The notes under the pieces: generated by a model | Databases searched by the model: none | The model's input: the letters and a program-made list of their open reading frames with translations, nothing else | What the model was told of the DNA's origin: nothing | Shown: positions 1 through 5,134 of the stretch, one piece after another | Numbering within the stretch: the first letter of the stretch is position 1 | How the letters are laid out: every line of letters begins with the position of its first letter | Made by a program: the position numbers and the translations under genes | Source: Planktotalea sp. | GTDB taxonomy: Bacteria > Pseudomonadota > Alphaproteobacteria > Rhodobacterales > Rhodobacteraceae | DNA: 6,778 nucleotides | Direction of reading: 5' to 3' | NCBI GenBank assembly: GCA_024645145.1 | Contig: JAHEGL010000085.1 | Location: 1 to 6,778 of the forward strand

Positions 1-159
1 GTTGATTTCATCTGCAACCGTTTGCGCCATATCTAGATCAAGATCCCCAAGACAGACATTTGCGCCCTGTTCGGCAAAGGATCTTGCGTTGGCTTCGCCC
101 ATGCCGCGCGCAGCACCAGTGATGAGAATGTTCTTACCTTGTAAGCGATTGGGGTCCAT
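1..159 (-). CDS. Short-chain dehydrogenase/reductase, N-terminal part (cut by window edge)
   Basis: This is the first 53 codons of an SDR oxidoreductase; the gene continues past the left edge. The translation shows the Rossmann dinucleotide-binding start: a hydrophobic beta strand followed by TGAARGMG (residues 14-21, the TGxxxGxG motif). An acidic residue at the end of the second strand (VCLGDL, Asp39) in this family usually favours NAD(H) over NADP(H). The catalytic Ser-Tyr-Lys residues lie outside the window, so the substrate cannot be judged. The ATG at 159 is supported by an AGGAGA ribosome-binding site about 6 bases upstream. The stop of the wHTH/solute-binding fusion gene lies only 25 bp upstream on the same strand, so the two are probably co-transcribed. 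Inferred role: oxidation of a sugar, sugar acid or polyol handled by this locus. Confidence 0.85.
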   Translation of the reverse strand, partial: MDPNRLQGKNILITGAARGMGEANARSFAEQGANVCLGDLDLDMAQTVADEIN

Positions 160-184
160 TGGTGTCTCCTCTTGACGTCGTAAT

Positions 185-2002
185 TTAGATGGGTGGTTTA
201 AGCGTCGCGTCCGCTCTGTGTTGGGCGCGGCGCAGTGCATCTTGTGGGGATAAGATCCCACGCAGCATATCGTGAAATTCTTCTCCGCAGATTTGGATGA
301 TTTCATTGATTTCGGGGATCGGTGGACGCGGCCAAAACTGAAGTTCGTCACGCCATGACATGCCATCAACTGCTTCAAAAATCGGCGACATACGGCGCAC
401 ATCAGGATCCGCTCCGACAGAATACCGTGGGTTTGTACGGCTGCCATTCTGAACATAAAGCTTTTGCGCGGGGGCCGAGGTAAAAGCCAACAACGCTTCG
501 ACTGCCGCTGCAACGCGGTCTTTTGGCAAATTGGCAGGTATCCCCATAATATAGCCCCCAACAGGAGCAATTGGCGCACCATTGGGACCAGCAGGATGCG
601 GCAAGTACCCGGTTTGATCCTTGGCCGGAGACGCGTCATCCAGCTCAAAATAAGGTGCGAGCAACGTATAGCCATAGGCCATCGTAATCCGTCCTGCGGC
701 ATAGGGGCGAATGCGTTCATACCAAGACATGGATAAAATATCCGGGGGCGAATATTTCAAAAGCTCGGTCAGGAATTCAGCCGCTTGCAAGCCTGCTGGT
801 GTATCGATTGTGAACCGATAATCGCGGTTAGCAAGATGCTGGGTATCGTACCCACCTGCGTTGGCATTAAGATCCAAAATAGGTTGCCCAAAATCCGCCA
901 GTGTCATCAGCACAGTGTGACCAAGAGCAGTTCCGCGTGCCGCATTCCAAGCAATACCATACCTGCCCCGTCGCGGATCGTGCATCGCCTTAGCCGCCTG
1001 TAACAGGTCATCGGATGTCGCTGGCGGTTCCAAACCCGCCTGAGCAAAAAGATCCTTGCGATAGAACAATAGCTCTGGCGTTGTTTGCGCAGGAATCCCA
1101 TAAGCCCGCCCACCCCAGTGCGCCGCTTGCCAACCGGCGGTGTGGAAATCCGCAGGATCAATGCGGGCAATATCCATGATGTCATCCAGCGGCATCAGCA
1201 CGTTTTGTTCTGCAAACCCGCCAACCCAAGGTAAATCGACGGCAATAATATCATAAATGCTATTCTTGCGGCTTGCGTTGCGCATGGTTTCTTCGCGCAA
1301 TCGATCGATAGAAAAGGCACGCTGATGGATTTGTGTTCCGATGCATTGTTCAAACTGACGCTTAAGGTTATCCATTACCATAAAGGTCGGATCCCCATGC
1401 ACCAGAACGCGCAAGCCTCCGGCAAGCTTGAGCGGCTCTGCCAAAATTTTCATTGGCGGAATGGATTTCGCATTCAGGTAAGATCCACCAAAATAATACT
1501 CTGATGCATCAGAGGTCACCGAACTTCCCAATTTTACAGCCGCAAGGCGATGCACGCGATTTGTGAGTTGGTTCCATTGATCCAACAACAGCACACTTGG
1601 ATGCAGGGAAAAGCTTTTGCCAGTTGACGTTCGTGGTCGCTGATCAATCAAACCGGCATCTTGCATATCTTTGATACGGCGGTTGGCTGTTGCATATGGC
1701 GCACGGCTCGCGCCAATTAGGGACGTCATCGTCACAAGCCGACCTTCTAGGTGGCATCGAATAAGATACATGGAAAGACGCAGGTTCGCAGGAGCGGCAA
1801 ATAAATCAGACAGGCTTTCCAGTTCATCGCCCAGATCCTCCATAAAAGACAGGACGCTCAACATGTCCGCCTTGGCCTGAGGCGGCATCAATTGATTGAA
1901 ATCTTCCCCCCGCATGGCTTTCATATCCTGGATCGTTGCCTTTAGCTTGTCGCAGCTTTTGCCACGTGATTTATTCATTTCGGATGATTTTGAAATCGTC
2001 AT
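185..2002 (-). CDS. Winged-helix DNA-binding domain fused to a family-1 solute-binding domain; probable cytoplasmic one-component regulator
   Basis: The protein has 605 residues. Numbering here includes one extra upstream codon, so subtract 1 for the ATG start. Residues about 75-138 form a winged helix-turn-helix of MarR-like type: a helix at LRLSMYLIRCHLEG, a probable recognition helix at PYATANRRIKDMQDAGLI, and a wing at DQRPRTSTGKSFSLH. Residues about 195-600 look like a complete SBP_bac_1 domain, with YDIIAVDLPWVGGFAEQ, YGIPAQTTPELLFYRKDLF, AAGRITMAYGY and PVGGYIMGIPANLP, all typical of maltose-type binding proteins. The N-terminus is polar and charged, with no signal peptide or lipobox, so the binding domain should stay in the cytoplasm. 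Inferred role: a ligand-responsive transcription factor for this sugar/polyol locus, divergent from the transporter genes and probably acting at the operator cluster at 2046-2097. ATG 2002 is preferred: AGGGGCG lies about 5 bases upstream, whereas the adjacent TTG at 2005 and the ATG at 1978 lack a good site. Alternative: a binding protein with an accidental HTH-like segment, which I consider unlikely. Confidence 0.82.
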   Translation of the reverse strand: MTISKSSEMNKSRGKSCDKLKATIQDMKAMRGEDFNQLMPPQAKADMLSVLSFMEDLGDELESLSDLFAAPANLRLSMYLIRCHLEGRLVTMTSLIGASRAPYATANRRIKDMQDAGLIDQRPRTSTGKSFSLHPSVLLLDQWNQLTNRVHRLAAVKLGSSVTSDASEYYFGGSYLNAKSIPPMKILAEPLKLAGGLRVLVHGDPTFMVMDNLKRQFEQCIGTQIHQRAFSIDRLREETMRNASRKNSIYDIIAVDLPWVGGFAEQNVLMPLDDIMDIARIDPADFHTAGWQAAHWGGRAYGIPAQTTPELLFYRKDLFAQAGLEPPATSDDLLQAAKAMHDPRRGRYGIAWNAARGTALGHTVLMTLADFGQPILDLNANAGGYDTQHLANRDYRFTIDTPAGLQAAEFLTELLKYSPPDILSMSWYERIRPYAAGRITMAYGYTLLAPYFELDDASPAKDQTGYLPHPAGPNGAPIAPVGGYIMGIPANLPKDRVAAAVEALLAFTSAPAQKLYVQNGSRTNPRYSVGADPDVRRMSPIFEAVDGMSWRDELQFWPRPPIPEINEIIQICGEEFHDMLRGILSPQDALRRAQHRADATLKPPI

Positions 2003-2045
2003 CAAACGCCCCTAACTTGTCTGCGGAATGAGGGGCAAAATGTAT

Positions 2046-2097
2046 CACAATAATATCCAAAATGGATATTTTATTGTTCAATATGGATATTATTGTG
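2046..2097. promoter_or_regulatory. Operator-like cluster of TGGATAT half-sites between divergent genes
   Basis: Three copies of the half-site TGGATAT are seen. Two form a palindrome with 8-bp arms and a 3-bp centre (AATATCCA-AAA-TGGATATT, 2052-2070). The third, in direct orientation, starts at 2084, 21 bp (about two helical turns) after the copy at 2063. The outer copies also form a perfect 14-bp inverted repeat (CACAATAATATCCA at 2046-2059 and TGGATATTATTGTG at 2084-2097). The position, 44 bp before the regulator start and 144 bp before the binding-protein start, fits an operator bound by the wHTH fusion protein. The protein-site pairing is inferred from position only. Confidence 0.6.
2052..2081 (-). 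promoter_or_regulatory. Candidate sigma-70-type promoter of the fusion regulator
   Basis: Read on the minus strand there is a TTGAAC (-35-like, 2076-2081), an 18-bp spacer, and GATATT (-10-like, 2052-2057), each matching consensus at four of six bases. It would start transcription near 2045, giving a leader of about 43 bases. The operator palindrome fills the spacer and the -10 region, which would allow autorepression. Consensus matching by eye only. Confidence 0.3.
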
Positions 2098-2159
2098 GAG
2101 GTTACACAACGGCTACCCCTTCAGAGTGACTGCAACCACACTGGTTCGCCAAGTGGTGA

Positions 2160-2183
2160 TTCCCCTCTTGGGAGAGTGGGGAA
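2160..2183 (+). other. Imperfect stem-loop in the leader of the transporter operon
   Basis: TTCCCC (2160-2165) pairs with GGGGAA (2178-2183), and TCT (2166-2168) with AGA (2173-2175), closing a TGGG loop with a two-base bulge. No T-tract follows, so it is not a standard terminator. If transcription starts upstream of it, it could be a leader RNA structure. Confidence 0.25.
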
Positions 2184-2213
2184 AAGACAAACGTCTTAAA
2201 ACTGAAATATAAA
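2184..2213 (+). promoter_or_regulatory. Weak candidate promoter for the sugar-binding protein operon
   Basis: AAGACA (2184-2189) and TATAAA (2208-2213) are separated by 18 bp in an AT-rich stretch. Transcription would begin near 2220, just ahead of the strong GGAGGAG ribosome-binding site at 2228-2234. AAGACA also overlaps a small 5-bp hairpin (AAGAC 2184-2188 with GTCTT 2193-2197). The match is modest; a start farther upstream, near the operator cluster, is equally possible. Confidence 0.22.
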
Positions 2214-2240
2214 TAGAATAATTTCTTGGAGGAGATCACT

Positions 2241-3209
2241 ATGAAACTACGCTCAGTATTGATGGCCATCGCCGCAACAACAGCAATGACAATCGCCTGT
2301 GCTGCCTATGCAGATGGCCATGGAACAATGCGCATCGGCATCACGCAAAACAACGTTGGCGTGGACAGCTACCAGACAACATATGAAAAAGCATTCATTG
2401 CCGCCGCCGAAGCCAATGACAAAGTCGAAGTGGTCGTTTTGGATGCAGGTGGCGACGTTGCCCGCCAAATCGCCCAAATGGAAGATCTTATTCAACAGGA
2501 AGTTGACGCAATCATTATCTGGCCAACAAATGGCGAAGCGGTGATCCCAGCAGTCCGCAAAGCACACTCGGCAGACATTCCAGTGGTCGTTACCAATTCA
2601 AACATCGCCGAAGCCGGTTTTGGCTTTGTTGCGACATTCTCTGGTCCTGACAACATCACACAAGGGTCACGCTCTGCGGAAATTATGTGTGACCGCTTCA
2701 AAGCGCTCGGCATCGAAAACGAAGCCAAGGTTGTTCACATCACGGGTCAACCGGGCTATACAACAGCAATCGAACGCGCCAAAGGCTTTAACGATCGTCT
2801 GCCCGAAGTATGCCCGAACGTCGAACAAGTTGACGAGCAGCCCGGCGATTGGAACCGTGAAAAATCCCAGCAGGTCATGGAAGCCTTCCTTGTGAAATAT
2901 GATGACATCGATGGTGTCTACGCGGGTGATGACAACATGGGTGTTGGCGCCTTGAATGCGGCAAATGCTGCAGGCCGAACTGATGGGATCACATTTGTCG
3001 GTGCAACCAACTTTGCCGTCGGATACGAAGCCATGGAGCGTGGTGAGTATTGGGGTTCTATTTATCAATCCCCAGTCGATGACGCCGAAGCCGCGCTTCA
3101 GTCCGCAATCGATTTGATCAATGGCAAAGAGCTTCCGTTCCTGAATTACTTTGATACTCCAAAGATCACACAGGACAACATGACACAGTTCACAAAGCCT
3201 GTGTTCTAA
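2241..3209 (+). CDS. Periplasmic sugar-binding protein of a ribose-type ABC transporter
   Basis: This 322-residue exported protein is a type I periplasmic binding protein (Peripla_BP_4, RbsB-like) that would capture a sugar or polyol in the periplasm and deliver it to an inner-membrane permease. A basic start (MKLR) and a hydrophobic core lead to a likely signal-peptidase I site after AYA (residues 22-24). Family stretches are visible: ARQIAQMEDLIQQEVDAIII (74-93), ITGQPGYTTAIERAKGF (167-183, the hinge/second-lobe region) and DGVYAGDDNMGVGALNA (224-240), which corresponds to the conserved ligand-binding loop of ribose-type proteins. The length is normal for the family. ATG 2241 is chosen because GGAGGAG (2228-2234) sits 6 bases ahead and a proper signal peptide follows; the in-frame TTG at 2226 would put charged residues before it. 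It is the first gene of the plus-strand operon, followed by an SDR and the permease fragment. The exact ligand cannot be told. Confidence 0.9.
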   Translation: MKLRSVLMAIAATTAMTIACAAYADGHGTMRIGITQNNVGVDSYQTTYEKAFIAAAEANDKVEVVVLDAGGDVARQIAQMEDLIQQEVDAIIIWPTNGEAVIPAVRKAHSADIPVVVTNSNIAEAGFGFVATFSGPDNITQGSRSAEIMCDRFKALGIENEAKVVHITGQPGYTTAIERAKGFNDRLPEVCPNVEQVDEQPGDWNREKSQQVMEAFLVKYDDIDGVYAGDDNMGVGALNAANAAGRTDGITFVGATNFAVGYEAMERGEYWGSIYQSPVDDAEAALQSAIDLINGKELPFLNYFDTPKITQDNMTQFTKPVF

Positions 3210-3220
3210 GAACCTCCCCA

Positions 3221-3250
3221 TGATGCGGGTCGCTTTGGTGCCCCGCATCA
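3221..3250 (+). promoter_or_regulatory. Strong intergenic stem-loop after the binding-protein gene
   Basis: TGATGCGGG (3221-3229) is perfectly complementary to CCCGCATCA (3242-3250), leaving a 12-base loop. It begins 11 bases after the stop codon of the binding-protein gene. Only CTATTAATTA follows, not a T-run, so complete termination is doubtful. Such hairpins downstream of binding-protein genes are known to protect the upstream message from 3' decay or to cause partial termination, giving more binding protein than downstream products; that role is inferred here. Confidence 0.6.
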
Positions 3251-3281
3251 CTATTAATTATCACGAACAAGGGAGCGGGTC

Positions 3282-4079
3282 ATGGGACGAGTGACTGGAC
3301 GGTCTTGCATTGTGACAGGGGCCGCACAAGGCATCGGTCGCGCAATAGCCGAAGCACTATTGGACGAAGGCGCAGATGTTTGTTTGGCAGACATCAACGG
3401 TGAAAAAGTTGCCCAAGTGGCCGCAGCTTGTGCCAAAAAATCGGCTGAACACGGCGGCAAAGTAACCCATGCTCAGGTGGATGTGACGGATCGTGCATCC
3501 GTCAAAGCAATGATAGCGCATGCGGTTGCGAGCTTTGGAAAACTAGATATTAAATTTAACAATGCGGGTGTTAATCGCCCAATGAATTTTCTTGATGTGA
3601 CCGAAGACAACTGGAATTTCATCATGGGCGTCAATGGACTAGGTTGTATGATCGGCATGCAAGAAGCCGCCCATCAAATGATTGCACAAGGCACCGGTGG
3701 CAAAATTATCAATACAGCATCAATCGCCAGTCGGCAGGGGTTTGACAACGTCGCCCCCTATTGTGCCAGCAAATTCGCTGTCGTCGCCCTGACCCAATCG
3801 GGCGCGCGCGATCTGGCAAAGCATAATATCACGGTCACAGGTTTTGCACCCGGGGTGGTGGCAACGGAAATGTGGGAACAAGTCGACAAGGACCTATTGG
3901 AAATCGGAGCCGCCGAAAGACCGGGCCAAGCGATGGAGGAATTCTCTGCCGAAATCCTGCACGGTCGCGTGGCAAGTACAGAAGATATCACCGGAACAAC
4001 AACCTATTTGGCATCCAAAGACAGCGATTATATGACTGGACAAATTGTGATGATCGACGGCGGAATGACTTTGGTCTGA
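3282..4079 (+). CDS. Short-chain dehydrogenase, acetoin/butanediol or sorbitol dehydrogenase-like
   Basis: This 265-residue protein is a classical SDR of normal length, expected to be a cytoplasmic NAD(H)-dependent alcohol or polyol dehydrogenase. The cofactor motif TGAAQGIG is at 12-19. Asp37 closes the second strand and points to NAD(H). NNAG is at 93-96. The catalytic tetrad is complete: Asn118, Ser147, Tyr160 and Lys164 (YCASK). The C-terminal half (APGVVATEMWEQVD at 189-202, then DSDYMTGQ and IDGG near the end) resembles meso-2,3-butanediol dehydrogenase/acetoin reductase and the SmoS-type sorbitol dehydrogenases, judged from memory of these families. ATG 3282 has AGGGAG (3270-3275) just upstream. 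It lies between a sugar-binding protein and a permease gene, so it most likely oxidises the imported sugar alcohol or a related hydroxy compound. The substrate is not determined by the sequence. Confidence 0.88.
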   Translation: MGRVTGRSCIVTGAAQGIGRAIAEALLDEGADVCLADINGEKVAQVAAACAKKSAEHGGKVTHAQVDVTDRASVKAMIAHAVASFGKLDIKFNNAGVNRPMNFLDVTEDNWNFIMGVNGLGCMIGMQEAAHQMIAQGTGGKIINTASIASRQGFDNVAPYCASKFAVVALTQSGARDLAKHNITVTGFAPGVVATEMWEQVDKDLLEIGAAERPGQAMEEFSAEILHGRVASTEDITGTTTYLASKDSDYMTGQIVMIDGGMTLV

Positions 4080-4124
4080 CCAAGGTGCCAACATTGGCTG
4101 GGCCTCGGCCCGTGGGTGGAAAGT

Positions 4125-4706
4125 ATGGCTAATATGTCAAAAGCAGACATAGGAAGATTTTTGGCGCGACAGGGCATTTTGATTGCTTTTGCGGTGTTCA
4201 TCATCGGGTTTACATTGGCAAACGACCGGTTCCTTAGCCCTGACAACGTGATGGGGGTGATCTGGTCCTCTGCTATTTTGGGCGTTATGGCGCTGGGTGT
4301 GACCTTTGTTGTGATCAGCGGCAATCTTGATCTGTCTGTGGGATCAATGATGTCATTTTCAACGATCGTCGTGCTAGATTTGCATGATAAAATTGGCCCT
4401 ACTCTTGCCATTCCTGCAATGTTTGCCATGACCCTGTGTTTAGGCGCGTTTATTGGGTTTTTGGTTGGATATCTAAAATTGAATTCGCTGATTGTAACCT
4501 TGGGCATGCTGTCCGCGATCCATGGACTGACACTTACTTATTCAGGTGGGCAGAACATGGATATTGTCAACAAAGAAGGCACATGGTTCAGCATTTTCGG
4601 CCAAGGCTCTGCCATGGGTATCCCAATCCCCATTCTCATTTTTGTGGCTTGGGCCAGCAAAAATCCAAAGTTTTACCCGCTTGATCGCAACAAAATACAC
4701 CAATGA
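4125..4706 (+). pseudogene. Ribose-type ABC transporter permease, 3' part lost
   Basis: The frame encodes 193 residues, whereas RbsC-type permeases (BPD_transp_2) usually have about 310-340. Residues 1-177 look normal: hydrophobic segments near 15-33, 48-66, 94-116, 120-138 and 166-177, the family signature GVTFVVISGNLDLSVGS (58-74), and LNSLIVTLGMLSAIHGL (119-135). After ILIFVAWA the tail SKNPKFYPLDRNKIHQ is hydrophilic and unlike the family, and no other frame resumes the permease, so this is a truncation and not a simple frameshift. The C-terminal membrane helices and the cytoplasmic loop that contacts the ATPase are missing, so function is unlikely. ATG 4125 follows a GGTGGA motif; GTG 4116 and ATG 4134 are alternatives. 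The gene begins 45 bp after the SDR stop, in the same operon. No ATP-binding subunit gene follows. Confidence 0.8.
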
Positions 4707-4761
4707 CATGGGCGACCACTTTGCCGACCTAGACCACAAACAAAAACGCCAAGCCCTATGA
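4675..4761 (+). pseudogene. Possible C-terminal remnant of a tyrosine recombinase/integrase
   Basis: In the frame one base off the permease, the last 28 codons read from TRLIATKY through to HKQKRQAL and a TGA stop at 4759-4761. The tail HFADLDHKQKRQAL resembles the closing helix of phage-type integrases (pattern RYAHLxxEHKRxAL). In that alignment the nucleophilic Tyr would be Phe; alternatively the Tyr of ATKYTND is the counterpart. The upstream part of such a gene is absent: the sequence before about 4656-4675 is permease. If correct, a deletion fused the front of the permease to the end of an integrase. The resemblance is short and judged by eye. Confidence 0.35.
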
Positions 4762-4771
4762 AGGCTTGGCG
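4742..4771 (-). terminator. Rho-independent terminator in minus-strand orientation
   Basis: CGCCAAGCC (4747-4755) and GGCTTGGCG (4763-4771) form a perfect 9-bp GC-rich stem with a 7-base loop. On the minus strand the stem is followed by TTTTTG (from the A-run at 4742-4746), a standard terminator layout. On the plus strand no T-run follows. The stop codon of the putative integrase remnant lies in the loop. No recognisable minus-strand gene feeds into it, which suggests that a gene once lying to the right has been lost. Confidence 0.6.
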
Positions 4772-4851
4772 CTATACCCGAAAAATAATTAAACGTACCC
4801 AATTTACGAACTCATAGGCGAACAAAGCCATACTGGTATGTTACAGGTGCA

Positions 4852-4898
4852 CCGCATACGACTAAATAATCAGACACTCGTTAACAAAACGTATGCGG
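4852..4898. repeat. Perfect 9-bp inverted repeat with a 29-base spacer
   Basis: CCGCATACG (4852-4860) is the exact reverse complement of CGTATGCGG (4890-4898). The spacer is AT-rich. It could be an RNA hairpin, a protein-binding site pair, or part of an integrase attachment region, given the nearby possible integrase remnant. None of these is proven. Confidence 0.5.
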
Positions 4899-4901
4899 CA
4901 C

Positions 4902-4916
4902 TATGAAAGTTTCATA
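4902..4916. repeat. 15-bp palindrome
   Basis: TATGAAA-G-TTTCATA is perfectly symmetrical, with 7-bp arms and a single central base, directly after the preceding inverted repeat. Its form suits a dimeric DNA-binding protein. No owner can be named. Confidence 0.45.
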
Positions 4917-5094
4917 AACACCCTGACCGCAAAGCAAAACATGACTTTCACGAAATGACGGTTAACTGCAGTAAATCTCATGATTTGCCACTTATTTCGC
5001 TTGAATTTCATGTCTCACACTTCATGCACAGTGAATGTTTGGACGAATTCACCCCAAAAACATACTTTAGGTCATTCGATATCTTGTGAAATTG

Positions 5095-5114
5095 GCCAAA
5101 GTGACTACTTTGGC
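5095..5114. promoter_or_regulatory. Perfect inverted repeat just upstream of the lipoprotein gene
   Basis: GCCAAAGT (5095-5102) and ACTTTGGC (5107-5114) are exact reverse complements separated by GACT. The repeat ends 20 bases before the lipoprotein start codon and 10 bases before its AGGGGG ribosome-binding site (5125-5130). It may be an operator or, if transcribed, an 8-bp hairpin in the leader that affects translation. Confidence 0.55.
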
Positions 5115-5134
5115 ATCTATAGTCAGGGGGCATT

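Larger units (their letters stand above)
4772..5134. other. 363-bp intergenic region, AT-rich, with palindromes and no convincing gene
   Basis: No protein-coding frame with a credible start signal, and no tRNA-like cloverleaf or TpsiC-arm sequence, was seen. A 22-codon frame at 4838-4906 lacks a ribosome-binding site. The region holds the inverted repeats at 4852-4898, 4902-4916 and 5095-5114 listed separately. It lies between the broken permease and the lipoprotein gene and probably combines recombination debris with the lipoprotein promoter, for which I could not assign a convincing -35/-10 pair. Confidence 0.6.

Noticed and set aside
2046..2097. Short repeated TGGATAT units as a possible CRISPR or iteron origin
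   Set aside because: Only three short copies in mixed orientation, with no regular spacers, no cas genes and no replication initiator gene; a promoter-operator reading fits better.
2226..2240. In-frame TTG start for the sugar-binding protein at 2226
   Set aside because: It overlaps the GGAGGAG ribosome-binding site and would place acidic residues before the signal peptide; ATG 2241 is properly spaced.
2667..3251. Long antisense open frame (194 codons) on the minus strand across the binding-protein gene
   Set aside because: It is Cys/Ile-rich with no family resemblance, no ribosome-binding site, and lies wholly opposite a well-supported gene; it is a shadow frame.
4087..4111. Small palindromes (GCCAA-CA-TTGGC and GGGC-CTCG-GCCC) between the SDR and the permease
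   Set aside because: Arms of only 4-5 bp in a short intra-operon gap; likely chance, and there is no T-run for a terminator.
4558..4567. TGGATATTGT inside the permease gene, resembling the operator half-site
   Set aside because: It is a single half-site with no palindrome and is explained by the coding sequence for Met-Asp-Ile-Val.
4838..4906. 22-codon frame on the plus strand in the gap after the permease
   Set aside because: No ribosome-binding site, no recognisable features, and it runs through an inverted repeat; it is probably chance.
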